Position numbers and translations under genes: made by a program
The notes under the pieces: model-generated
What the model was told of the DNA's origin: nothing
Database searches by the model: none
What the model saw: the letters and a program-made list of their open reading frames with translations, nothing else
Part shown: positions 16,750 to 26,129 of the stretch, piece after piece
How the letters are laid out: each line of letters opens with the position of its first letter
Numbering within the stretch: position 1 is the stretch's first letter
Assembly (NCBI GenBank): GCA_035762545.1
Contig: DASTOM010000044.1
Span: 62,001-126,000 of the forward strand
Direction of reading: 5' to 3'
Length of the DNA stretch: 64,000 nt
Origin: JANQRA01 sp035762545
GTDB lineage: Bacteria > Actinomycetota > Acidimicrobiia > Spongiisociales > ZC4RG35

Positions 16750-18633
16750 TCATTGTCCGGCCACCAGCCAGATCACGATCGTCACGGTCCCGGCCAGGAG
16801 AAGGGCTCCGTAGTTGCGGACGAACCCGGTCTGTAGCGGCCGGGCCCAGACGCCCACGCCCCGCACGAGGCGAGCCACACCGTTGACGGCTCCGTCGATT
16901 ATGGGGAGGTCGATGCTGAAGGCGGCCACCTCTGCCGCCTTCCTCCCGGGGGCGACGATGACTCTCCCGTAGATGTCGTCGATGTGATAAGCCTCCTCCC
17001 AGGTCCCCCAGAGTGGCTCGAACGCCCCCTCGAAGCCCTCCCAGTCATCGGCGGGCTGACGGTAGGTCAGGAAAGCTGCCGCGACCCCGGCAGCCCCGGC
17101 GAGCACAGAGAGACCGGCGAGGAGGATGAACATCCCCCAGCCTTCCGGTGGGTGCTGGAGGTCGACGAGCTCGAACGCCGGCTCGAGGTAGTGCTCCAGA
17201 GTCAGGCGGAGCGGTGTGTTGATCAAACCGCCAACCACGGAGAGGCCCGCGAGCACGATCAGTGGGAAAGTCATGACTCCGGGTGACTCGTGGGGGTGCT
17301 TGTCCTCGTCCCAGCGCGGCTTCCCGAGGAATACCATCACCCATTGCCGGGTCATGTAGAAGGCTGTGAGCAGAGCGGTGATCAGCCCGATCACCCAGAG
17401 CACGGAGAACCATCCCCCTCTCTCGAATGCGGAGCCGAGGATCTCGTCCTTCGACCAGAAGCCGGCGAGCGGAGGAATACCTGCGATGGCGAGGGTGGCG
17501 ATCGCCATCGTCCACGCAGTTATCGGCATCTTCTTGAGCAGACCGCCCATCTTGTGCATGTCCTGTTCGTCACTCATGGCGTGGATCACCGATCCGGCTC
17601 CCAGGAAGAGGAGAGCCTTGAAGAAGGCGTGGGTCATCAGGTGGAAGATCCCGGCGACGTAGGCGGTAGTGCCCACGGCCAGGAACATGTAGCCCAGTTG
17701 GGAGACCGTGGAGTAGGCCAGCACCTTCTTGATGTCGCGCTGGGCGAGGGCGATGGTGGCCGCCCACAGTGCGGTGAGTGCTCCGACGGTCGCCACCGTG
17801 ACCTGGGCGGCGGTCGAGAGGTCGTAGATCGGGGCCGACCGGGCGATCAGGTAGACGCCGGCGGTCACCATCGTCGCCGCGTGGATCAGTGCCGAGACCG
17901 GCGTCGGGCCCTCCATCGCGTCGGGCAGCCACACATAGAGAGGTATCTGTGCCGACTTGCCTGCCGCGCCGACCAGGAACAACAGGCCGATCGCTGTGGC
18001 GAGGCCGGTGGTCAGCTCTTCACCCGCCCGGTCGAATATCCCGCTGTACGAAAGGGTCCCGAAGGTCGTGAACACGATCATCAATCCGACCATGAAGCCG
18101 AAGTCGCCGATCCGGTTGACCACGAAAGCCTTCTTGGCCGCCGCCGACGCCGTCTTCCGCGTGTACCAGAACCCGATCAGCAGGAACGAGCAGAGCCCGA
18201 CCAACTCCCAACCCAGGAAGAGCATGGCGTAGTTCCCGGCGAGGACGAGGGTCAGCATGGAGGCAACGAACAGATTGAGATTGGTGAAGAACCGACCAAA
18301 GCGCTCGTCGCCGTGCATGTAGCCGATGGCGAATACGTGGATCAGCGTCCCGACACCGGTGACGATCAGGGTCATCAACGCCGAGAGAGGATCCCAGAGG
18401 ATCTCGAAGTTGGCGCCTATCGCCGGCATCCACTCCCAGAGCATCAGCGTCTCGCCATGCTCTCCCCCTTCGAAGAACGGCATCGCGGCGACCACCGCGA
18501 AGAGGAACGACCCACCCACGGTGGCACTGGCCAGCCATCCAGGGACCGGTTCTTTCATGAATCGCCCGAAGAAGTGGAGGAACACCGCTCCGGCCAAGGG
18601 CAGGGCGATCAGGACCCAGAGGTACTCGGTCAC
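16750..18633 (-). CDS. nuoL: NADH-quinone oxidoreductase subunit L (complex I set 2)
   Basis: This is the 627-residue distal antiporter-like subunit ND5/NuoL. It has the usual core helices (FLGWELVGLCSFLLIGFWY and PLYVWLPDAMEGPTPVSALIH) followed by a C-terminal extension containing the long lateral helix region. It is preceded by a 109-bp gap to nuoK, in which I see no gene. Confidence 0.95.
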   Translation of the reverse strand: MTEYLWVLIALPLAGAVFLHFFGRFMKEPVPGWLASATVGGSFLFAVVAAMPFFEGGEHGETLMLWEWMPAIGANFEILWDPLSALMTLIVTGVGTLIHVFAIGYMHGDERFGRFFTNLNLFVASMLTLVLAGNYAMLFLGWELVGLCSFLLIGFWYTRKTASAAAKKAFVVNRIGDFGFMVGLMIVFTTFGTLSYSGIFDRAGEELTTGLATAIGLLFLVGAAGKSAQIPLYVWLPDAMEGPTPVSALIHAATMVTAGVYLIARSAPIYDLSTAAQVTVATVGALTALWAATIALAQRDIKKVLAYSTVSQLGYMFLAVGTTAYVAGIFHLMTHAFFKALLFLGAGSVIHAMSDEQDMHKMGGLLKKMPITAWTMAIATLAIAGIPPLAGFWSKDEILGSAFERGGWFSVLWVIGLITALLTAFYMTRQWVMVFLGKPRWDEDKHPHESPGVMTFPLIVLAGLSVVGGLINTPLRLTLEHYLEPAFELVDLQHPPEGWGMFILLAGLSVLAGAAGVAAAFLTYRQPADDWEGFEGAFEPLWGTWEEAYHIDDIYGRVIVAPGRKAAEVAAFSIDLPIIDGAVNGVARLVRGVGVWARPLQTGFVRNYGALLLAGTVTIVIWLVAGQ

Positions 18634-18742
18634 GATGTCTTGCCCTTTTCAGACTCTCTAAGGCCGGTATTCCGCCCGCACAGCATTAGGAAAGCTCTGG
18701 GGTGTTTCGAAGAAACTCGAACCTGGAGCGAAGCGACAGGCG

Positions 18743-19045
18743 TCATCCCCTGAGCTCGCTGAGTTCGTCGACGGAGGCGCTGGAGCGGAGTCGGAAGATG
18801 GCGACGATGATGGCGAGACCGACGACGACCTCGGCCGCGGCCACCACGAGAATGAAGAAGACCGCCACCTGACCGTTGAGATCATTGAGGGCCCGACCTG
18901 CCGAGATCAGAGTCAGGTTGACCGCGTTGAGCATCAACTCGATGCACATGAACATCACCAGGGCGTTTCGGCGCACCAACAGCCCGATGGCCCCGATGAA
19001 GAACAGGGCAGCGGCAAGTGCCATGTACCAGCCTGGGTCGACCAT
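18743..19045 (-). CDS. nuoK: NADH-quinone oxidoreductase subunit K (complex I set 2)
   Basis: This small membrane subunit has 100 residues and three helices. The conserved Glu helix MFMCIELMLNAVNLTLI and the VFFILVVAAAEVVVGLAI helix identify it. The ATG at 19045 overlaps the nuoJ stop (TGATG). The reading frame is open upstream, but conserved sequence begins at MVDPGWYMAL. Confidence 0.94.
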   Translation of the reverse strand: MVDPGWYMALAAALFFIGAIGLLVRRNALVMFMCIELMLNAVNLTLISAGRALNDLNGQVAVFFILVVAAAEVVVGLAIIVAIFRLRSSASVDELSELRG

Positions 19046-19566
19046 CAGGACTCTCTTCTCCGATAGTGGGCGAGAGCGATGGCGCCGGCGGCGGCGATCG
19101 TGAGCAGCAGCGCGGTAGCTTCGAAGGCGAGGATCCAGTCGGTGAAGAGAGGCTCGGCGATGGCTTCGATGGTGCCGTTGGTCGCCTGAGGATCCATCGC
19201 CGTGGCGGCCGGGACCCACTCGAAGTTCCCGAACAGGGTGAGACCGGCGGCGAAAACGACTATGACCACTGCCAGACCACCCACGACCCATCGCTGGAAG
19301 GGCAGCGTCTCGTCTCGCCGCTCCTCCTTGTCGATACCGATCAGCATGATCACGAACAGGAAGAGGGTCAGCACCGCTCCGGCATAGACGATGATCTGAA
19401 CCATGGCCACGAGGTGGGCCAACTGGGCCACGTAGAGAACAGCAACCGACAGCAGCGTCCCCAGGAGCCCCATCGCCGAGTAGACGGGGTTACGTGCGGT
19501 CACGACCACGACCCCTCCCGCCAGCGCGGTCAGGCCCATCACCACGAAGAGCAGCGCCTCAGCCAT
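19045..19566 (-). CDS. nuoJ: NADH-quinone oxidoreductase subunit J (complex I set 2)
   Basis: This 173-residue membrane subunit ND6/NuoJ has five helices. The segment ARNPVYSAMGLLGTLLSVAV and the following YAGAVLTLFLFVIMLI, with its pi-bulge helix, are diagnostic. I chose the ATG at 19566, which gives MAEALLFVV, 7 codons inside the longest frame. It overlaps nuoI by 8 bp. Confidence 0.94.
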   Translation of the reverse strand: MAEALLFVVMGLTALAGGVVVVTARNPVYSAMGLLGTLLSVAVLYVAQLAHLVAMVQIIVYAGAVLTLFLFVIMLIGIDKEERRDETLPFQRWVVGGLAVVIVVFAAGLTLFGNFEWVPAATAMDPQATNGTIEAIAEPLFTDWILAFEATALLLTIAAAGAIALAHYRRRES

Positions 19567-20209
19567 CCGCTGGCTCCGAACGAGCATCTATCTCTTCCTG
19601 TGACGGCTCGGGATCCCAAGACGCCGGGCCCGGCGTTTCCTGCCACATCTGGACTCCCTGGTATGCGGCCATCCCTGACGGGGCGGTGGCCCGGACCCAA
19701 CCGTCCGCGGTCAGCAACTCGTCGGGTTCGGCGAGGTGGTCGTCGGGGAACATGTGCGGGACGGTCCCGTCAGGCCGCATCAACAGCTCCTCCTTGGTGT
19801 AGATCGCGTCCTGACGGTTGGTGGTCGACATCTCGAACAGATGCGTCATGGTGATCGCCTCGGTGGGGCAAGCCTCGACGCACAGACCGCAAAAGATGCA
19901 GCGGAGCATGTTGATCTCGTAGACGTAGCCGAACCGCTCCCCGGGCGAGATCGGGCTCTCCGGGTCGTTGTCCTGACCGCGGACGTAGATGCAGTCGGCG
20001 GGACAGGCACCGGCGCACAGCTCACACCCGATGCACTTCTCCATGCCGTCGGGGTAGCGGTTGAGGACGTGGCGACCGTGGAAGCGCTGCGGCTTGTGCC
20101 GCATCTCCTTGGGGTATTCGGTGGTGACCATCTCCCTGCCGGTGATGGTGCGGAGCATCGTGCCCCCGGTGACCCGCAAGCCCTTGAGAAGTTCAGTGAC
20201 GAGACCCAT
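19559..20209 (-). CDS. nuoI: NADH-quinone oxidoreductase subunit I (complex I set 2)
   Basis: This 216-residue ferredoxin-like subunit carries clusters N6a and N6b. Two complete four-Cys motifs are visible: CIGCELCAGACP and CIFCGLCVEACP. The C-terminal extension of about 60 residues after the second cluster is longer than in many homologues and is rich in acidic residues and proline. It is 3 bp from nuoH. Confidence 0.95.
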   Translation of the reverse strand: MGLVTELLKGLRVTGGTMLRTITGREMVTTEYPKEMRHKPQRFHGRHVLNRYPDGMEKCIGCELCAGACPADCIYVRGQDNDPESPISPGERFGYVYEINMLRCIFCGLCVEACPTEAITMTHLFEMSTTNRQDAIYTKEELLMRPDGTVPHMFPDDHLAEPDELLTADGWVRATAPSGMAAYQGVQMWQETPGPASWDPEPSQEEIDARSEPADG

Positions 20210-20212
20210 CGC

Positions 20213-21289
20213 CTAACTCCAGGGAAGTCCGAATTGGCGGAAGCCGATAGCGATGCTCGAGATGACGATCCAGGTGAGCGCTGCCGGGATGAGACGTTTC
20301 CATCCGAGACTCATCAGCTGGTCGTAGCGCAGTCTGGGCAATGTCGAGCGGAGCCAGAAGAACATGAAGACGATCACATATGTCTTGAGCAGGAACCAGA
20401 CCGTGGGCAGGATCGCCGACACGAACGCCGGGAGTGTGCCCTCCCAGGTGGGACCGTTCCAGCCACCCAGGAAGAGAGTGACCGCGATGGCCGACATCGA
20501 GAAGATGTTGATGTACTCGGCCAGGAAGAACATGGCGAACCGCATCCCCGAGTACTCGGTGTGGAATCCTCCGACGATCTCCTGCTCGGCTTCGACGAGA
20601 TCGAATGGAGCACGGTTGGTCTCGGCGACGATTGCAACGAGGAAGATCACGAACGCCACCACCTGCGGGAAGGCGTTCCATCGCGGGATGAATCCTCCCC
20701 AGGTACCGTCCTGGCGGGCCACGATCTCGGCGAGGCTCAGGGTGCCACCGTCCCCCTGGGTGGCCGTGAACATGACGACGGCCACCATGGCCAGGCCCAT
20801 CGCCGCCTCGTAGGAGATGGCCTGTGCCGTGGCCCTGATCCCACCGATGAGCGGGTACTTGGATCCCGATGACCAGCCGGCCAGGACCACTGCATATACG
20901 GCCATCGACGACATCGCCAGCACGAAGAGCAGACCCACGTTCAGGTCGGCCCCCTGAAGCACGACCTCCCGCTCGCCGATCGTGAACGGCGCTCCGAACG
21001 GAACCATCATGAAGATCAGGAACGCCGGAATGACGGCGAGGAACGGGGCGAGCAGGTACAGGCCGAGTTCGACTTTGCGGGGTGTGACCGACTCCTTGAA
21101 GAAGAGTTTCAAGCCGTCGGCGACCGTCTGCAGGATTCCCCATGGACCGGCCCGCTGCGGACCGATCCGGCTCTGCATGTCGGCGACGACCTTCCGCTCC
21201 GCCCACACATTGATGATCGTCACCACCAGCAGCAGGACGAACACGAGCACGACCCGGAGTACGACGATACCGATCTCGGCCCAGTCCAT
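20213..21289 (-). CDS. nuoH: NADH-quinone oxidoreductase subunit H (complex I set 2)
   Basis: This full-length 358-residue NuoH has about nine helices. It carries the typical RIGPQRAGPWGILQTVADGLK segment and the loop PFDLVEAEQEIVGGFHTEYSG, which forms part of the quinone chamber. It overlaps nuoG by 1 bp (TGATG). Compare the N-terminus of the set-1 copy at the left window edge, which is clearly diverged (AGGRWGWAQLI in place of AGPWGILQ). Confidence 0.95.
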   Translation of the reverse strand: MDWAEIGIVVLRVVLVFVLLLVVTIINVWAERKVVADMQSRIGPQRAGPWGILQTVADGLKLFFKESVTPRKVELGLYLLAPFLAVIPAFLIFMMVPFGAPFTIGEREVVLQGADLNVGLLFVLAMSSMAVYAVVLAGWSSGSKYPLIGGIRATAQAISYEAAMGLAMVAVVMFTATQGDGGTLSLAEIVARQDGTWGGFIPRWNAFPQVVAFVIFLVAIVAETNRAPFDLVEAEQEIVGGFHTEYSGMRFAMFFLAEYINIFSMSAIAVTLFLGGWNGPTWEGTLPAFVSAILPTVWFLLKTYVIVFMFFWLRSTLPRLRYDQLMSLGWKRLIPAALTWIVISSIAIGFRQFGLPWS

Positions 21290-23673
21290 CAGTTGTCCAC
21301 CTTCACACGGACCACAGGGTCGGTTCCGAGGTGGGCGCCACCGGCCTGGCCGAGCGGCACATAGACCACTCCGGCCGGCACTTTGTCATCGACCACCGCC
21401 TTGAATCGACCCTCACCGTGGGCGGTGGTGACGACCAGGGTGCTGTCGCTCTTGACCCCCAGGCCCGGGGCATCTGAGGGGTTCACATGGACGACGGGAC
21501 CGGGGGCAAGCGGGTGCAGAGACGGGGAGTTCCGGAGCCGGACTCCGTCGTCGTAGAGGGTTCGGGCCTGGTGGAGTACCAGTTGCGCACCCGGGGTCTT
21601 GGGGCCGTCGATAGCAACAGGCAAGTACTCGAAGTCGGTCCCACCGTCGATGGGGACCACAGCCCCGTCCCTGGCCTCCCACTCGAGATGGTCGTGCGTA
21701 ACTCCGGCGTAGAGCGGGATCGACTCCGAGATCTCCTTGGCGATGGTCTCAGCGGAGGCGAGGCCGAGGGAGTAGCCCATCTGCGAGGCCAGGTCGTCGA
21801 GGATGGCCCAGTCGGGTCTCGCCGATCCGGGTGCGGGACGGACCCGGTTCAACTTCTGGACCCGGCCTTCGATGTTGGTGACGGTGCCCTCCTTCTCGGC
21901 GAACCCGGCCGCGGGGAGGATCACATCGACGTCGGCGTTCGATTCGTTGATGAACAAGTCGAGCGAGATCACGTATTCGGCGGCCTCGAGCCCTGCCCGA
22001 GCCGGTCTCGGGTCGGGCATGTCCGCGAGTGGATCGGCGCCGACGAGGAGGAGCGCCCGCACCTCGCCCGAGTCGAGGGCGTCCATGATCGCCCGTGTCC
22101 CCATCCCGGGGTTGGGGGCGGCTTGCCGGCCCGGGTTCAGGTTGGGTGCCAGACCCATGTCGAGAGCGCCATTGGTATTGGCTCGTCGGTGCAAGGGAAG
22201 GATTTTCGCCGAGCCTGCGTTCTGCCGGGCGACCGCGGCGACACTCTCCGCGAGTTGAGCGCCGTCGGCCACGGATGCGATGCCGACGATGGCGACGACC
22301 TTTGCAGCGGACAGCGCCTCCAAGACGTCGTCATGGACCCCGCTCGAGATGTCCTTCAGCAGGTCGTGTCCTCCACCAGGCCTGTAAGAGAGCTTGTGGG
22401 AGGCGCGGTCGTCGAGACCGGTCACGGCGGGATGGACCACGATGAGAGTCTTCCCCAGTTCCTGGGCTGCTCGTCGCACCCGGAGATACAGCGTCGGGTG
22501 CTCTTCTTTGAGGTCCGGGCCCCACACCAGAATCGTGTCGGCCTCGTCGATGTCGGAGATGAGGGCCCGATCGACTGTCGCCGCCAGGAAGTGAGTCGAG
22601 AGTGAATCGCCGACCGTGGCGTCGACGTGGGGTGTGCCGATGACCTCGCGGGCGAACCGACTCAATGCGAAGGCGTCCTCATTGGTCCCGTTGGCGCCAC
22701 CGATGATGGCTATGGCCTGGCCGCCGTCCTCCTCCTTGATGAGCTGAAGACGGGTGGCGACGATGTCCAGGGCCTCGGGCCAGTCGACCTCGACGAGCCT
22801 GCCATCGCGGCGGACCATCGGTGCGCGGAGTCGGTTCTCGGAGCGCAGGTACTCGAATCCGAAGCGATCCTTGTCGGAGAGCCAACCGTGGTTCGTGGCG
22901 TCGTTGTCGACACCGACATAACGCAGGATCTCGTTCTGGCTGGAGTGGATCTCGATCCGTGGGTGGGCGGTGTCGAACATCGACGAACTCTCCACCTTCT
23001 GCAGGTCCCAGGGTCTGGCCCGGAACCGGTAAGGCGTGGCGGTGAGGGCTCCCACGGGACAGATCTGAACCGTGTTCCCGGAGAAGTAGGAGGAGAATGG
23101 GAGGTCGGGGAAGGTGTTGACCTCGGTCTGGTTGCCCCGGTCCTTGAACTCGATGAGCGGGTCGCCGGATATCTCGTCGGAGAACCTGGTGCATCTGGCG
23201 CACAGGATGCATCGCTCCCGATCGAGCAGGACGAGATCCGAGATCGGGATGGGTTTCTCGTAGTTGCGCTTGATCTCGACGAACCGACTCTCCCCGGGCC
23301 CGTAGGCCAGCGCCTGGTCCTGAAGCGGGCACTCCCCGCCCTTGTCGCAAACCGGGCAGTCCAGGGGATGGTTGGCGAGGAGGAACTCGAGGATGGCCTC
23401 CTGGGCCTTCTTGACGGCAGGGTTCTCGGTATGGACCACCATCCCGTCGGCCACCGGGTTGGTGCAGGCGGTGATCATCGTCGGTCCGCGTGGTGTCTCG
23501 ATCTCGACGAGACACATGCGGCACATGCCGACCGGGTTCATCCGCTCGTGCCAGCAGAAACGAGGGATGTAGGTGCCGTTGTCCTGGGCCGCCTTGATCA
23601 GCATCTCCCCGGCCGGCACCTGATGTTCGGTCCCGTTGATGATGACCGCGACGAGGTTGGGCTGGTCGGTCAC
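21289..23673 (-). CDS. nuoG: NADH-quinone oxidoreductase subunit G (complex I set 2)
   Basis: This is the 794-residue iron-sulfur subunit of the NADH module. The N-terminal [2Fe-2S] ligands (FCWHERMNPVGMCRMC), the His/Cys cluster (HPLDCPVCDKGGEC) and the C-terminal-side C4 cluster (RCILCARC) are present. Next comes a molybdopterin-oxidoreductase-like fold. The extra N7 cluster of some bacteria appears absent: the matching stretch after residue 225 has no cysteines. The start is GTG at 23673, about 25 bp downstream of a MITE-like insertion. Confidence 0.93.
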   Translation of the reverse strand: MTDQPNLVAVIINGTEHQVPAGEMLIKAAQDNGTYIPRFCWHERMNPVGMCRMCLVEIETPRGPTMITACTNPVADGMVVHTENPAVKKAQEAILEFLLANHPLDCPVCDKGGECPLQDQALAYGPGESRFVEIKRNYEKPIPISDLVLLDRERCILCARCTRFSDEISGDPLIEFKDRGNQTEVNTFPDLPFSSYFSGNTVQICPVGALTATPYRFRARPWDLQKVESSSMFDTAHPRIEIHSSQNEILRYVGVDNDATNHGWLSDKDRFGFEYLRSENRLRAPMVRRDGRLVEVDWPEALDIVATRLQLIKEEDGGQAIAIIGGANGTNEDAFALSRFAREVIGTPHVDATVGDSLSTHFLAATVDRALISDIDEADTILVWGPDLKEEHPTLYLRVRRAAQELGKTLIVVHPAVTGLDDRASHKLSYRPGGGHDLLKDISSGVHDDVLEALSAAKVVAIVGIASVADGAQLAESVAAVARQNAGSAKILPLHRRANTNGALDMGLAPNLNPGRQAAPNPGMGTRAIMDALDSGEVRALLLVGADPLADMPDPRPARAGLEAAEYVISLDLFINESNADVDVILPAAGFAEKEGTVTNIEGRVQKLNRVRPAPGSARPDWAILDDLASQMGYSLGLASAETIAKEISESIPLYAGVTHDHLEWEARDGAVVPIDGGTDFEYLPVAIDGPKTPGAQLVLHQARTLYDDGVRLRNSPSLHPLAPGPVVHVNPSDAPGLGVKSDSTLVVTTAHGEGRFKAVVDDKVPAGVVYVPLGQAGGAHLGTDPVVRVKVDN

Positions 23674-23698
23674 GCTGTCCCCGCCTCAGGCTGGATCA

Positions 23699-23899
23699 TT
23701 TCTGGGGGACGACCCCCAGACCCCCGCTGGCTGCACGGGTAGATCGCCACCGGCTGGGGGCCGTCATGGACCATGTCGGGTGCCACCCTCACTCGCGATC
23801 CCCCTCCGACAAACGCTCTTGGGATGATCGCCCAGCCGTAGACGAGATGGTCACCAGTGGCGAGCGGGGGGTCTGGGGGGTCGCCCCCCCAGATTTCAT
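23699..23899. mobile_element. MITE-like element with long inverted repeats
   Basis: The two ends are inverted copies. The left end carries CTGGGGGACGACCCCCAG followed by ACCCCCGCT. The right end carries AGCGGGGGGT followed by CTGGGGGGTCGCCCCCCCAG. Each end is itself a hairpin. The element is about 200 bp with no transposase. It lies between nuoF and nuoG and supplies the last codons and the stop codon of nuoF. No clear target-site duplication could be read. Confidence 0.65.
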
Positions 23900-25198
23900 T
23901 GCTCCCGGGAACCAACAACCCCCTTCGGCCACATGTCGATCCACCTCGTCACGGAAGTGGTCGCGCAGCGCGATGATCGGTGAGACGGCCGACGGGCCGA
24001 GTGGGCAGATGGTCGTCATCTTGGGGGGCCAGGCGAGATCGATCGAGATCCCGTCCGACACGTCGATGGCGAGATCGAGGTCGACTGCCCGGCCCTGGCC
24101 CTCTTCGATCCGTCGGAGGATCATCTCCAACCAGGTCGTGCCTTCGCGACAGGGGGTGCACTGACCGCAGGACTCATGGGAGAAGAAGCGGACCACCCGT
24201 TCCGCAGCTCTAACCATGCAGGTGTCCTCGTCCATGACGATCACTGCCCCGGATCCGAGCATGGAGCCAGCGGCGGCAGTTGCTTCCTTGGTGATCTCGA
24301 GGTCGAGATGCTTCTCGGGGACGAACCATGGCGCCGACGCCCCACCCGGGATCCACGCCTTCAACTCCTTGTCGTCCCGAATGCCGCCCCCGATGTCGAA
24401 GATCAGGTCACGCCAGGTGATTCCGTGAGGCAACTCGTAGTTGCCGGGGCGATTCACGTGCCCGGAGAGTGACATCATGAAGGTCCCGGTGTCGGCGCTG
24501 TCCGTCAGTCCGGTGTACCCGGTGGCCCCCATGGACAGGATGTGAGGCAGGTTGGACACGGTCTCCACGTTGTTGACGATGGTCGGCATCATGTAGAGGC
24601 CCTTGGCCGCTGGGAAGTAGGGCGGTTTGAGTCTCGGCTCGCCGCGGAGACCTTCGAGGGAGTTGATCAGGGCCGTTTCCTCGCCGCAGATGTAGGCACC
24701 GCCGCCGAGATGGACCGTCAGTTCGAGGTCGTAGTCAGAACCGAAGATACCCTGACCGAGATACCCCTTTTCGTAGGCCTCGTCGACCGCCTGCTGCACC
24801 CGTCGGGCGGGCTTGGGGTACTCGCCACGGATGTAGACGAAAGCGTGGTGAACCTCGTTGGCGATCGCGGTGATGATGATGCCCTCGACCATCTGGTGGG
24901 GATCGCGCTCCAAGAGTTGGCGATCCTTGAACGTCCCGGGCTCGGACTCGTCCCCATTGATGACCAGATATGACGGGCGAGCGGGAGCGAGGAAGCTCCA
25001 CTTGAGACCCGCGGAAAAGGCCGCGCCACCCCGACCCAGCAGCCCGGAGGCCTTCACCTCTTCGACGAGATCGTCACGGGTCAGGGTGAGGGCCCGCCTG
25101 GCCTGCTCGTAGCCCCCGGTCGCCTCGTAGCGGTCGATCGTGTGCGAGTCGGCCGGATGATCGGTCATCCGCTTGGTGACGAGCAGGGGCATTGTCAT
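23789..25198 (-). CDS. nuoF: NADH-quinone oxidoreductase subunit F (complex I set 2), repeat-derived tail
   Basis: This is the 469-residue NADH-binding flavoprotein subunit. The glycine-rich NADH/FMN loop GRGGAAFSAGLKW (residues about 56-68), the GDESEPGTFKDR segment and the cluster N3 cysteines (ESCGQCTPCREGT and a later TICPLG) are present. I chose the ATG at 25198, which overlaps the nuoE stop as ATGA. After the usual end (DEVDRHVAEGGC...) the frame runs into a MITE-like repeat that adds about 37 unusual residues. The tail probably does not disturb the core. Confidence 0.93.
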   Translation of the reverse strand: MTMPLLVTKRMTDHPADSHTIDRYEATGGYEQARRALTLTRDDLVEEVKASGLLGRGGAAFSAGLKWSFLAPARPSYLVINGDESEPGTFKDRQLLERDPHQMVEGIIITAIANEVHHAFVYIRGEYPKPARRVQQAVDEAYEKGYLGQGIFGSDYDLELTVHLGGGAYICGEETALINSLEGLRGEPRLKPPYFPAAKGLYMMPTIVNNVETVSNLPHILSMGATGYTGLTDSADTGTFMMSLSGHVNRPGNYELPHGITWRDLIFDIGGGIRDDKELKAWIPGGASAPWFVPEKHLDLEITKEATAAAGSMLGSGAVIVMDEDTCMVRAAERVVRFFSHESCGQCTPCREGTTWLEMILRRIEEGQGRAVDLDLAIDVSDGISIDLAWPPKMTTICPLGPSAVSPIIALRDHFRDEVDRHVAEGGCWFPGAMKSGGATPQTPRSPLVTISSTAGRSSQERLSEGDRE

Positions 25199-25818
25199 GA
25201 GTCGGCCTCTGTCTTCACCGTTCCGAGGGGCTGGAACGCCGGGTAGGGGCCTACCGCACCGCCCTCCTCGGTGATCGCCCAGTCGAAACTGCGGCCCCCG
25301 CCAAAGAGTTGCTGCATCTCGTCGGTGTTGACCACCTCCGGCTTGGCCTTCTTGAGCCAATTGACGAGCTCGCGCGCCTTCTCCGGGGTTACACCCTCGA
25401 TGAGTTCGTAGTTCACCTGCACTGCCGGGGCCCCCCCGCATGCACCGATGCACTCGACGTGTTCGACCGACAGCAAGCCTTCATCGTCGGTCTCTCCGTG
25501 GGGAACGCCGCTCTCGTCCTCGACGGCGTGGAGAACGTCGTCGCCACCCAGGAGCATGCAAGAGATGCTGGTGCAGCAAGAGACGAGGTATCGGCCCGTG
25601 CGCTCCCGCTTGTACATGGTGTAGAAGCTGGCCACCGATTGGACCTGCGCCGGGGTGATCCCACACCAGACGGCGACTTCTTCCATGCCCTCGTTGGTGA
25701 GGTGCCCTTCCTCGGCCATTGCCAGATACAGGAGAGGCATGACCGCAGATCGTTTCTCCGGGTAGCGGGAGATGATCTGGCGGGCTCGCTCTTGGGTGGC
25801 CTCCGACCAGTGACTCAT
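25195..25818 (-). CDS. nuoE: NADH-quinone oxidoreductase subunit E (complex I set 2)
   Basis: This 207-residue [2Fe-2S] (N1a) subunit of the NADH module has its ligands at C82, C87, C123 and C127 (CTSISC and CIGAC). The helical N-terminal domain is typical. It is the first gene of the nuoE-N block, now separated from nuoA-D by a reversed gene. The promoter must lie in the roughly 310 bp upstream. Confidence 0.94.
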   Translation of the reverse strand: MSHWSEATQERARQIISRYPEKRSAVMPLLYLAMAEEGHLTNEGMEEVAVWCGITPAQVQSVASFYTMYKRERTGRYLVSCCTSISCMLLGGDDVLHAVEDESGVPHGETDDEGLLSVEHVECIGACGGAPAVQVNYELIEGVTPEKARELVNWLKKAKPEVVNTDEMQQLFGGGRSFDWAITEEGGAVGPYPAFQPLGTVKTEADS

Positions 25819-26129
25819 CGGGGGCGGAGATTAGGGACGTTCGACTTTGCTAGTGAAACCGGGAACAAGCGTACGAGGACAACCGGGTCATCGGGAACGG
25901 TCTGGATCCGGGTGCCCTCGTCGACTCCGTCGGTGCGCCCCTCGACGACGGAGTTCACGTATTGGCACCGGCCGGAGAAGCCGCGCTCGGCAACAATCGG
26001 GCCAACTCGAACGGTGACGACTGGATCGAGGCGCGGGGACAGATCGACCTCGGTGGGAATACCGCCGCTGGGAAACACCAACACGATCAGTGACACGTCC
26101 AGACCGGGGTCGTCCAGACTGGTTGTCAT
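25815..26129 (-). CDS. doubtful ORF upstream of nuoE
   Basis: This is a 104-codon open frame that overlaps nuoE as ATGA and fills the 309-bp interval between nuoE and the gene at 26128. It has no recognisable domain, no membrane segment and no known family. Its start codon sits head to head on the start codon of the plus-strand gene, leaving no room for a promoter. I think it is more likely that this interval is the promoter region of nuoE-N, and I list the frame only for completeness. Confidence 0.22.
   Translation of the reverse strand: MTTSLDDPGLDVSLIVLVFPSGGIPTEVDLSPRLDPVVTVRVGPIVAERGFSGRCQYVNSVVEGRTDGVDEGTRIQTVPDDPVVLVRLFPVSLAKSNVPNLRPR

Noticed and set aside
17290..18753. 487-codon plus-strand frame antisense to nuoL
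   Set aside because: It is the shadow of nuoL codons in high-GC DNA. It is rich in Arg, Gly, His and Glu with no domain.
21487..23742. Two long plus-strand frames antisense to nuoG
   Set aside because: They are shadow frames with no family likeness; nuoG is certain.
25309..26127. Long plus-strand open frame joined to the winged-helix gene
   Set aside because: It is antisense to nuoE for most of its length. Conserved winged-helix sequence begins only at 26128.
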